A stretch of 13,168 nucleotides of DNA from Arthrobacter sp. (GTDB lineage Bacteria; Actinomycetota; Actinomycetes; Actinomycetales; Micrococcaceae), in NCBI GenBank assembly GCA_018260285.1, contig JAGLBH010000032.1:1-13168 (forward strand), given 5' to 3'. Under the pieces are notes generated by a model, which searched no databases, had not been told where the DNA came from, and was given only the letters and a program-made list of their open reading frames with translations. Shown here one piece after another: positions 1 to 5,668 of the stretch; the first letter of the stretch is position 1, and every line of letters starts with the position of its first letter. The position numbers were made by a program, and so were the translations under genes.

Positions 1-788
1 ACGCGCACGCCCGTCTCCGTGCGGTCCACCGCGTTGGCCCGGCTCTGCGCGAGGACGGTCATGCCGGCGTCCGCGAAGGACTGCTCGAGGACCTCTGCGG
101 CGTCCTGGTCCTCCCCGGGGAGCACCCGGTCACGCGAGGAGATGAGGGTGACCCTGGCGCCGAGGCCGTTGTAGGCGGAGGCGAACTCAGCGCCCGTGAC
201 GCCGGAGCCGATGACGATGAGGTGCTCGGGGATCTCCTTGAGGTTGTAGATCTGCGTCCACGTGAAGATCCGCTCGCCGTCCGGCTTGGCCGTGTCGAGC
301 TCCCGGGGGTGGGCTCCGACGGCCAGGAGGACCGCGTCGGCGCTCAGGCGCTCTTCGCCCTGCTCGGTCTCGGCGATGACGGTCGTGGGGTCCGCGAGGC
401 GGCCTGTTCCGTCGATGACTCGGACCCCAGCGGCCTCGAGCCCCGCGCGGATGTCGCGGGACTGGCTCTTGGCCAGCTCCAGGAGGCGGGCGTGGACCAT
501 GCCCAGGTCTGCGGAGACGTGCTCCACCCCGATGGAGGCGTCCCCCACCTTGACGCCCAGGTTGCGGGCGGCGCTCAGGCGGCTCATGACGTCTGCCGAG
601 GCGATGAGGGTCTTGGAGGGCACCACGTCCGTGAGCACTGCGGCGCCGCCCAGGCCCTGCCGCTCGATAAGGGTGACGTCTGCGCCCAGGGAGCGCGCGA
701 CGTGGGCGGCTTCATACCCTCCGGGGCCTCCGCCGATGATGACGAGCTTGCGAGCGGTTTTCTCGTGAATGTGAGTCACTGGGGTCAT
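1..788 (-). CDS. lpdA: NAD(P)H-quinone dehydrogenase, LpdA-type flavoprotein (partial, C-terminus off the left edge)
   Basis: This is a two-dinucleotide-binding-domain flavoprotein of the pyridine nucleotide-disulfide oxidoreductase superfamily; the first 262 residues are visible. The FAD-binding GxGxxG is at residues 19-24 (GGGPGG) and the NAD(P)H-binding GxGxxG at 194-199 (GSGVTG). Where dihydrolipoamide dehydrogenases carry the CxxxxC redox pair, residues 47-59 read GGAAVLTDVVPSK, so Ala50 and Val55 replace both cysteines. That places it with the mycobacterial LpdA (Rv3303c) quinone-reductase group and argues against lipoamide activity. By family it passes electrons from NAD(P)H to quinones. 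Family members run to about 470-490 residues, so roughly 45% is missing. ATG at 788 follows GGAAGAG directly, which is very tight; GTG at 779 is an alternative start. It lies 31 bp after the MauE-thioredoxin gene on the same strand, probably cotranscribed. Family call is firm; substrate is inferred. Confidence 0.88.
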   Translation of the reverse strand, partial: MTPVTHIHEKTARKLVIIGGGPGGYEAAHVARSLGADVTLIERQGLGGAAVLTDVVPSKTLIASADVMSRLSAARNLGVKVGDASIGVEHVSADLGMVHARLLELAKSQSRDIRAGLEAAGVRVIDGTGRLADPTTVIAETEQGEERLSADAVLLAVGAHPRELDTAKPDGERIFTWTQIYNLKEIPEHLIVIGSGVTGAEFASAYNGLGARVTLISSRDRVLPGEDQDAAEVLEQSFADAGMTVLAQSRANAVDRTETGVR

Positions 789-801
789 CTCTTCCGAAGA
801 G
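789..801 (-). promoter_or_regulatory. Hairpin overlapping the Shine-Dalgarno of the quinone dehydrogenase
   Basis: On the minus strand the 13 bases just before the ATG at 788 read CTCTTCGGAAGAG, an inverted repeat. In RNA this gives a 5-bp stem (CUCUU/AAGAG) with a CGG loop. The right arm contains the only purine-rich ribosome-binding sequence, so folding would hide it until ribosomes finishing the upstream gene open it. The symmetry is seen; the translational-coupling role is inferred, and a short stem could be chance. Confidence 0.3.
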
Positions 802-819
802 TTGTGCGAGCGGGGGGCG

Positions 820-1800
820 TCAGTCCGCCTCGGCGAGCACCGCGGCGATTTCCTTCACTGTCTCCATGATGGCATCCTCGCCGTATTCAGGCCCAGCCGC
901 CATGAGGCCGTCGGCCCCGAGCAGCACGAGGGCGGGCGTGCCCTGAATGCCTGAGATGAACGTGAAGAGCCCTTCCTTGTCGCTGAACATCTCCAGCTCC
1001 GAGTGCGCCCACGCCTCCGGGACGGACTCGGTCTGAGGGCCGAAGAGGTAGACGATCCGCATGTCTCCGGCGATCCGTCGGAGCTCGGGCTCCATCGCGA
1101 GCACGCCTCGGCAGGATCCGCAGCTGTCCGAGACGTAGAGGACGATCGAGGGCCCCCGCAGGTACAGGTCCACCGAGGGGACGATCCCAGGCTCCCCCGT
1201 GAGGCGGTTGAGCACCACGGCGGGGTTGGGGCGGCGGACGTACTCGTCCTCCTCGTAGATCTCAGGGGTCGACGCCGGGGCGGCCATGACGGCCTCCCCG
1301 CTCGAGGAGGATGAGGACTTCTTTCCGGAGAACTCGGACGCGGCCAGGCAGAAGCCGAGAGCCGCCAGAACCAGGGCGGTGACCGCCACAGGAGGATGCT
1401 CGAGCATGAGGGCAGCCGCAGCCAGGACGAGCGCCGCATTGCGCCCGACGGTCCACCAGGACATCGCGGACTCGCCGGCACCGAAGCAGTGGCAGGACGC
1501 CTCGCTGCCCGATCGGACGGCGCGAGCCACGACCACGGCGAAGGCCAGGGAGAGGAGGAGAGCTGCGGCCGCGGGGACGATGACCCAGGGGCGAGGGGTG
1601 AGGAGCAGCGCGGCGCCCAGCGCGATCTCGCACCACGGGAAGGCCTGGGCGACGACTCCCCTGCCCAGCGCGGACGGAAGGCTCAGCGCCTTGACCGCGT
1701 CCGCGACCGACCCCGGGGCGCGGAGCTTTCCGACGCCGGAGACGATGAAGACACCTGCCAGAATGAGGCGCACGGCGAGTGTGACTGTGTCAAAAATCAT
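820..1800 (-). CDS. MauE/DoxX-like membrane protein fused to a thioredoxin-like domain
   Basis: A 326-residue two-part protein. Residues about 1-155 form a four-helix membrane region (hydrophobic stretches near 5-24, 50-68, 72-93 and 118-154) that resembles MauE, the methylamine-utilisation membrane protein. It has the RLxLAGVFxxSGxxKL-like start and a CHCFG motif (Cys103, Cys105). A Ser-rich, then acidic, linker (160-190) leads to a thioredoxin-like fold with a CGSC active-site motif (227-230) and a cis-proline-type GTPA (Pro289). By family it should handle dithiol/disulfide electron transfer at the membrane, perhaps in maturing exported proteins; the partner is unknown. Start at ATG 1800 fits the family N-terminus, with AGAGAG 9 nt upstream. 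ATG 1857 is in frame, has a GGAAGA ribosome site and would add 19 residues. It is divergent from punA and upstream of the quinone dehydrogenase. Domain call is good; function is inferred. Confidence 0.8.
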   Translation of the reverse strand: MIFDTVTLAVRLILAGVFIVSGVGKLRAPGSVADAVKALSLPSALGRGVVAQAFPWCEIALGAALLLTPRPWVIVPAAAALLLSLAFAVVVARAVRSGSEASCHCFGAGESAMSWWTVGRNAALVLAAAALMLEHPPVAVTALVLAALGFCLAASEFSGKKSSSSSSGEAVMAAPASTPEIYEEDEYVRRPNPAVVLNRLTGEPGIVPSVDLYLRGPSIVLYVSDSCGSCRGVLAMEPELRRIAGDMRIVYLFGPQTESVPEAWAHSELEMFSDKEGLFTFISGIQGTPALVLLGADGLMAAGPEYGEDAIMETVKEIAAVLAEAD

Positions 1801-1825
1801 AGGGTGATGCTCTCTGATCGCATGG

Positions 1826-1848
1826 TGCGCAGAGCGGTCTGCGCAGAC
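1826..1848. promoter_or_regulatory. Possible operator: 12-bp palindrome and direct repeat in the divergent promoter region
   Basis: GTCTGCGCAGAC at 1837-1848 is a perfect 12-bp palindrome, and TGCGCAGA occurs twice, at 1826-1833 and 1840-1847 (14-bp period). It sits between the divergent MauE-thioredoxin and punA genes, upstream of the likely punA -10. A dimeric regulator site is a reasonable guess. If the MauE gene instead starts at 1857, this sequence would be coding, which weakens the idea. Confidence 0.3.
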
Positions 1849-1878
1849 GTTCTCCATACATTCTTCCAGCAACCCGGA

Positions 1879-1884
1879 TAACCT
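1879..1884 (+). promoter_or_regulatory. -10 box of a probable leaderless punA promoter
   Basis: TAACCT fits the actinobacterial TANNNT pattern and ends 7 nt before the GTG start at 1892. There is no purine-rich ribosome site between them. This spacing puts the transcription start at or next to the GTG, so punA is probably translated from a leaderless mRNA. No convincing -35 element is visible at the expected distance. Confidence 0.5.
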
Positions 1885-1891
1885 AGAGCCT

Positions 1892-2704
1892 GTGGAGCAT
1901 ATTGAGGAACACCCAGGTTTTGAGGCGGCCCGTGAGGCTGCGGAGTACATCGCGGAGAAGACGGGGGTGTCCCGACACGACATTGCCCTGACCCTCGGCT
2001 CAGGATGGTCCGAGGCGGCAGACCTCATCGGAGAGACCACCCACACCCTGAACGCGGCTGAGGTGCCGGGCTTCCATGCCCCCAGCGTCCCCGGCCACGT
2101 GGGCACCCTGCGCTCGGTTCTCACCCCGAAGGGCACGCGCGTCCTCGTGCTGGGCGCCCGCACGCACTTCTACGAGGGCAAGGGCGTCCGCGCCGTCGTC
2201 CACGGCGTCCGCACCGCTGCCGCGGCAGGGGCCACGACGATGATCCTCACCAACGGCTGCGGCTCGCTCCGGGGCGAGTGGCTCCCCGGCACCCCGGTCA
2301 TCGTCTCCGACCACATCAACATGACCGCCGCGTCCCCTCTCGAGGGCGCCACGTTCGTGGACCTCACCAGCCTCTACTCGCCGCGCATCGCCGAGGTGGC
2401 ACGCGGCGTGGACTCGTCCCTGCCCAGCGGCGTCTACGCCCAGCTCACGGGTCCCCACTACGAGACCCCGGCCGAGATCCGCGCCCTCCGAACCCTCGGG
2501 GCGGACCTCGTCGGGATGTCGACCGCGCTCGAGGCCATCGCGGCCCGTCATGCGGGCATGGAGGTCTTCGCCCTCTCCCTCGTGACGAATCTCGCGGCCG
2601 GCTCGACAGAGGCGTCCCTCGACCACCAGGAAGTCATCGCTGCAGGCAAGGAGGCCGGTCCCCGCATCTCCCGGCTCCTCGCCGAGATCGTCGCATCCCT
2701 CTGA
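1892..2704 (+). CDS. punA: Purine nucleoside phosphorylase (trimeric PNP type)
   Basis: It splits purine ribo- and deoxyribonucleosides with phosphate into free base and (deoxy)ribose 1-phosphate, in the cytoplasm. At 270 residues it matches the trimeric PNP family. Family landmarks appear in order: phosphate loop GSGWS (36-40), VPGHVG with His69, RTHFYEG (Arg90, His92, Tyr94), TNGCGS (120-125), VSDHIN, GPHYETPAEIR (Tyr190, Glu191), GMSTALE (208-214) and SLVTN with Asn233, the base-contacting position typical of trimeric enzymes that prefer 6-oxopurines. The start is GTG at 1892, supported by the -10 box 7 nt upstream; no in-frame ATG comes near enough to keep the phosphate loop context. It heads a plus-strand run with the mutase (37-bp gap) and deoC, so it is likely the entry step of a nucleoside-salvage operon. 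Family call is firm; base preference is inferred. Confidence 0.95.
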   Translation: MEHIEEHPGFEAAREAAEYIAEKTGVSRHDIALTLGSGWSEAADLIGETTHTLNAAEVPGFHAPSVPGHVGTLRSVLTPKGTRVLVLGARTHFYEGKGVRAVVHGVRTAAAAGATTMILTNGCGSLRGEWLPGTPVIVSDHINMTAASPLEGATFVDLTSLYSPRIAEVARGVDSSLPSGVYAQLTGPHYETPAEIRALRTLGADLVGMSTALEAIAARHAGMEVFALSLVTNLAAGSTEASLDHQEVIAAGKEAGPRISRLLAEIVASL

Positions 2705-2741
2705 CGACCTCGCCCTCCCCCTTCCGTGAAAGGCAATCGCC

Positions 2742-4475
2742 ATGATCCGCCCCGCTTCTTCCCCCACCGCTGACGACTCCCTCTTCGCCCACGCCGAGCA
2801 GTGGGCGGCCTCTGATCCTGACGCCGAGAGCGCCGCGCAGCTCGCCAGGACTCTCTCCGCCGCCCGCCAGGGAGACGCCGTCTCCCTAAGCGAGCTGCGC
2901 ACTGCCTTCGCAGGTCCCCTCGCCTTCGGCACGGCCGGTCTGCGGGGGCCCATCGGGCCGGGGCCGGCTCGCATGAACGTCGTCGTTGTCCGCCAGACCG
3001 CTGCGGGGCTGGCCCGCTTCCTCCTCGCCGCCGCCGCGGAGAAGGGCTTCGACTCCGCCCCGCACGTGGTCATCGGCTTCGACGCGCGCCACCGCTCCGC
3101 GGACTTCGCCCGCGAGTCAGCCGCCGTTCTCGTGGCAGCGGGCGTGCGCGTCAGCGTGCTCCCGAAGCCCCTCCCGACGCCGGTGCTCGCCTTCGCGATG
3201 CGTCGTCTCGGGGCCGACGGCGGGATCATGGTCACCGCGAGCCACAACCCGCCCGCCGACAACGGGTACAAGGTCTACCTGGGCGGCCGCGTGGTGACGG
3301 GCGCCGGGCAGGGTGCGCAGATCGTCCCGCCGTCCGACGCGCTCATCGCCGCCGCGATCGACCACGACGCCCCGGGAGACGCCATTCCCGCGGCCGCCTC
3401 CGGCTGGGAGGAGCTGGGAGACGAGGTCCAGGAGGAGTACATCTCCGCGGCCCTCGCCGCCCTGGGCTCCGCGGAGCACGACCTGCGGATCGTCACCACA
3501 GCCATGCACGGGGTGGGCGGAGAGACGCTTCTCGAGCTCCTCACCCGAGCCGGCTACGCCGGTGTGACCCCCGTGGCCGAGCAGCAGGAGCCGGACCCTG
3601 ACTTCCCCACGGTCTCCTTCCCCAATCCTGAGGAGCCCGGGGCCATTGACCTCGCCCTCAAGACGGCTGAGCGGGAGAGCGCGGACCTCGTCATCGCCAA
3701 TGATCCCGACGCCGACCGCTGCGCTGTCGCTGCCTTCGACCCCGCGCTCCAGGCCTGGCGCATGCTGCGCGGCGACGAGCTCGGCGCGATCTTCGGCCAC
3801 TGGGCTCTGCAGCGACTTCAGGCGGAGGGCGGCGCCGGCGTCGTCGCCAACTCGATCGTCTCCTCTCGCCTGCTCGGGGCGATGGCCGCGAGCGTCGGAG
3901 CGGAACATCGCCAGACGCTCACCGGGTTCAAGTGGATCGCCCGCGAGGAGGGCCTGCGCTTCGGGTTCGAGGAGGCCATCGGCTACCTCGTGACCCCCGA
4001 GCTTGTCCGGGACAAGGACGGCATCACCGCCGGCCTGGCGATCGCCCACATCGCCGCGGCGCTCAAGGCGGAGGGCCGCACCCTCTTCGACGTCCTGGAC
4101 GCGCTCTACCTCCAGCACGGCGTGCACCTGACAGACCAGCTCTCGCTGCGCCTGGACAGCATCTCGCTCGTCACGCCGCTCATGGCCCGCCTGCGCACGG
4201 CTCCTCCTGCGGAGCTCGGCGGCTCCGAGGTCGTCGAGGTCCACGACCTCACGGAGGGGTTCGAGGGCCTCCCGCCCACTGAGGGGCTGCTCTACCTCAC
4301 CCGCGACCGCTCCCGCGTGATCGTGCGACCCTCCGGCACCGAGCCGAAGCTCAAGGCCTACATCGAGACGATCGCAGACGCGGACGCCTCGAGCGAGGTC
4401 CAGGCCGCCAAGGCCCTGGGCGCCGAGCGCATCCTCCAGATCCGCTCCGACCTGTCCGAAGCCCTCGGACTCTGA
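2742..4475 (+). CDS. pmmB: Alpha-D-phosphohexomutase-family enzyme (PmmB/PGM2-like), probable phosphopentomutase
   Basis: A 577-residue sugar-phosphate mutase with all four family signatures: substrate loop GTAGLRG (63-69), TASHNPP with the phosphorylated serine Ser167, metal-binding DPDADR (321-326), sugar-specificity loop GFEEAIGY (408-415) and phosphate-binding RPSGTEPK (529-536). The N-terminal GTAGLRGPIGPGPARMN resembles the eukaryotic PGM2/PGM2L1 branch, in which human PGM2 acts mainly on pentose phosphates. Such proteins are often annotated phosphomannomutase or phosphoglucomutase. Its place between PNP and deoxyribose-phosphate aldolase suggests it converts (deoxy)ribose 1-phosphate to the 5-phosphate, the job done elsewhere by DeoB. 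It follows punA by 37 bp and has its own ribosome site, GAAAGG, 8 nt before the ATG. Family membership is certain; substrate is inferred from context and subfamily likeness. Confidence 0.92.
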   Translation: MIRPASSPTADDSLFAHAEQWAASDPDAESAAQLARTLSAARQGDAVSLSELRTAFAGPLAFGTAGLRGPIGPGPARMNVVVVRQTAAGLARFLLAAAAEKGFDSAPHVVIGFDARHRSADFARESAAVLVAAGVRVSVLPKPLPTPVLAFAMRRLGADGGIMVTASHNPPADNGYKVYLGGRVVTGAGQGAQIVPPSDALIAAAIDHDAPGDAIPAAASGWEELGDEVQEEYISAALAALGSAEHDLRIVTTAMHGVGGETLLELLTRAGYAGVTPVAEQQEPDPDFPTVSFPNPEEPGAIDLALKTAERESADLVIANDPDADRCAVAAFDPALQAWRMLRGDELGAIFGHWALQRLQAEGGAGVVANSIVSSRLLGAMAASVGAEHRQTLTGFKWIAREEGLRFGFEEAIGYLVTPELVRDKDGITAGLAIAHIAAALKAEGRTLFDVLDALYLQHGVHLTDQLSLRLDSISLVTPLMARLRTAPPAELGGSEVVEVHDLTEGFEGLPPTEGLLYLTRDRSRVIVRPSGTEPKLKAYIETIADADASSEVQAAKALGAERILQIRSDLSEALGL

Positions 4476-4490
4476 CCCTCCTAGGAGATC

Positions 4491-5195
4491 ATGAACACCG
4501 ACACGACGCCCGCTGACCGCACTGCCGCTCAGCTCGCCGCAGCCATCGACCACACCCTCCTCAAGCCCGAGGCGTCCCGGGAGGACATCCTCCGCGTCTG
4601 CCAGGAGGCGCGCGAGCACGGCTTCGCCTCCGTGTGCGTCAACCCCCTGTGGGTCTCGACGGTGGCGCAGGCGCTCCAGGGCAGCGAGGTCAAGACCTGC
4701 TCTGTCGTGGGCTTCCCCCTCGGGGCCGTCACGACCGCGGCCAAGGTCTTCGAGACCCGCCAGGCGGTCCAGGACGGCGCCCAGGAGATCGACATGGTCA
4801 TCGACATCGCCGCCGCCCGCCGGGCCGACGGCCCCGCCCTGGAGGCGGACATCTCTGCCGTGGCCCAGGCGGCGCACGACGGCGGGGCGATCCTCAAGGT
4901 CATCATCGAGACCTCCCTGCTCGACGACGAGGCGAAGGTCCTGGCCTGCACGTCGGCCGTGGCGGCGGGTGCCGACTTCGTCAAGACGTCCACCGGCTTC
5001 AACGGCGGCGGCGCCACCGTGGAGGACGTGCGCCTCATGCGCTCGACCGTGGGGCCGACGATCGGGGTCAAGGCCTCCGGCGGGGTCCGGACCCGGGAGG
5101 ACGCTCTCGCAGTGCTCGACGCCGGGGCCAGCCGCATCGGCGCCAGCTCGGGCATCGCCATCGTCAGCGGCGGCCAGGGCGCTGCGGGCTACTGA
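4491..5195 (+). CDS. deoC: Deoxyribose-phosphate aldolase
   Basis: A class I (Schiff-base) aldolase that cleaves 2-deoxyribose 5-phosphate to glyceraldehyde 3-phosphate and acetaldehyde. The 234-residue protein shows [10 protein letters not shown] near the start, [15 protein letters not shown] with Asp101, [13 protein letters not shown] with the Schiff-base Lys165, and KASGGVRT with Lys194, the second catalytic lysine position. The last residue is tyrosine (AAGY), and in E. coli DeoC the C-terminal tyrosine contributes to proton transfer. ATG at 4491 follows AGGAG with about 4 nt spacing. It lies 15 bp after the mutase gene, so the three genes probably form one transcript that turns purine deoxynucleosides into central carbon intermediates. 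No DeoR/CytR-type regulator is visible nearby. Call is firm. Confidence 0.97.
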   Translation: MNTDTTPADRTAAQLAAAIDHTLLKPEASREDILRVCQEAREHGFASVCVNPLWVSTVAQALQGSEVKTCSVVGFPLGAVTTAAKVFETRQAVQDGAQEIDMVIDIAAARRADGPALEADISAVAQAAHDGGAILKVIIETSLLDDEAKVLACTSAVAAGADFVKTSTGFNGGGATVEDVRLMRSTVGPTIGVKASGGVRTREDALAVLDAGASRIGASSGIAIVSGGQGAAGY

Positions 5196-5245
5196 GCTTG
5201 CGCGCGGGGCAGAGCGCCCCTGTCCGAGAGGGCTGACAGCTAGAG

Positions 5246-5251
5246 TAAAAT
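5246..5251 (+). promoter_or_regulatory. Candidate -10 box for the small membrane protein gene
   Basis: TAAAAT matches the TATAAT consensus at five of six positions and lies in an A/T-rich patch (5241-5285) that stands out in this G+C-rich DNA. It would give a leader of about 45 nt. No clear -35 is found 16-18 bp upstream, so the assignment rests on the hexamer and its setting. Confidence 0.4.
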
Positions 5252-5300
5252 CCCTTGTTGAACCTTAAGTTTTACTTCTCATTCCGTAAGGACGTGCCCC

Positions 5301-5522
5301 ATGGCCGATCAGCGCCACAAGCTCCACTCCGGTGAAGGACACCTCGGATCCAACCTCGCGATCTTCGCCGTCTGCCTCGTCATTCTGCTTGCAGGCTTCT
5401 ACGTGCTGAACTTCGTGACGTTCCAGACCCCGTGGCCGTTCATCGCGTGCATCCTCCTGGTCGGCCTCGCCTACTTCATCCCGAAGCAGATCCTGGGCCG
5501 CTCCGACTCGCACGGCGAGTAG
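5301..5522 (+). CDS. Small two-helix membrane protein, function unknown
   Basis: I do not recognise the family. The 73-residue product has a hydrophilic His/Lys-containing N-terminus (1-17), two hydrophobic segments (about 18-39 and 45-60) separated by a short FQTPW turn, and a short charged tail ending DSHGE. Both ends are therefore likely on the same side of the membrane. The gene is well supported: ATG at 5301 has AAGGA 9 nt upstream, codon use is strongly G/C at third positions like its neighbours, there is an A/T-rich promoter-like region before it and a strong hairpin after it. It stands alone between deoC and xseA on the same strand, probably as its own transcript. Genome annotations often carry such proteins as DUF or hypothetical. 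It could be a small accessory subunit of a membrane complex, but nothing here shows which. Confidence 0.82.
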   Translation: MADQRHKLHSGEGHLGSNLAIFAVCLVILLAGFYVLNFVTFQTPWPFIACILLVGLAYFIPKQILGRSDSHGE

Positions 5523-5543
5523 GCTTCTTCTCCTCATCCCGCG

Positions 5544-5563
5544 CTTAACGCGCTCTTAACGCG
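5544..5563. repeat. Phased direct repeat CTTAACGCG x2
   Basis: CTTAACGCG occurs at 5544-5552 and again at 5555-5563, an 11-bp period close to one helical turn, so both copies face the same side of the DNA. It lies just after the small membrane gene and about 105 bp before xseA. It may be a tandem binding site for a regulator or simply a short duplication. Confidence 0.5.
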
Positions 5564-5567
5564 ATTT

Positions 5568-5616
5568 TGGGTCGATCGGGGCGTCTCACAGCATGTGAGA
5601 CGCCCCGATCGACCCA
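5568..5616 (+). terminator. Very long perfect hairpin, probable intrinsic terminator
   Basis: Bases 5568-5589 pair perfectly with 5595-5616 (22 bp). A5590 can also pair with T5594, giving 23 bp around a GCA loop. The core is G+C-rich (GATCGGGGCGTCTCAC and its complement). The plus-strand exit is ATTTAAG, only a short run of U. It begins 46 bp after the stop of the small membrane gene and ends about 50 bp before xseA, which suits separation of the two transcripts. Actinobacterial terminators often lack a long U tract. The stem is longer than usual, so a dispersed palindromic repeat is an alternative. Confidence 0.75.
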
Positions 5617-5655
5617 TTTAAGAGGCGCGGGGATGCGCTCCCCGGGGAACCTTGC

Positions 5656-5661
5656 TTAGAT
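5656..5661 (+). promoter_or_regulatory. -10 box of a probable leaderless xseA promoter
   Basis: TTAGAT ends 7 nt before ATG 5669, exactly the spacing seen for punA. This supports ATG 5669 rather than ATG 5660 as the xseA start, because a transcript from this box would begin at about 5668-5669. A GGAG at 5662-5665 could act as a ribosome site only if transcription starts further upstream. Confidence 0.4.
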
Positions 5662-5668
5662 GGAGAGC

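Noticed and set aside
222..869. A plus-strand open frame of 215 codons across the quinone dehydrogenase.
   Set aside because: The minus strand encodes both dinucleotide-binding motifs here; the plus frame has no recognisable domain.
1850..1861. A -35/-10 promoter for the MauE-thioredoxin gene on the minus strand.
   Set aside because: TTGCTG and TATGGA-like hexamers occur, but their spacing (8 bp) is far too short to form a promoter.
2000..3271. A 423-codon open frame antisense to punA and the start of the mutase.
   Set aside because: Composition is that of a shadow frame, while both plus-strand genes carry complete catalytic motifs through the same DNA.
3117..4877. A 586-codon open frame antisense to the mutase and deoC.
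   Set aside because: It is composed of Arg/Gly/Asp/Val-rich low-complexity sequence typical of reading the opposite strand of G+C-rich genes, spans an intergenic boundary and matches no family I recognise.
5206..5220. Short hairpin GGGGC-AGAGC-GCCCC after deoC as a terminator.
   Set aside because: Only five base pairs and no U tract follow it. It may contribute to termination, but the evidence is too weak to list as a feature.
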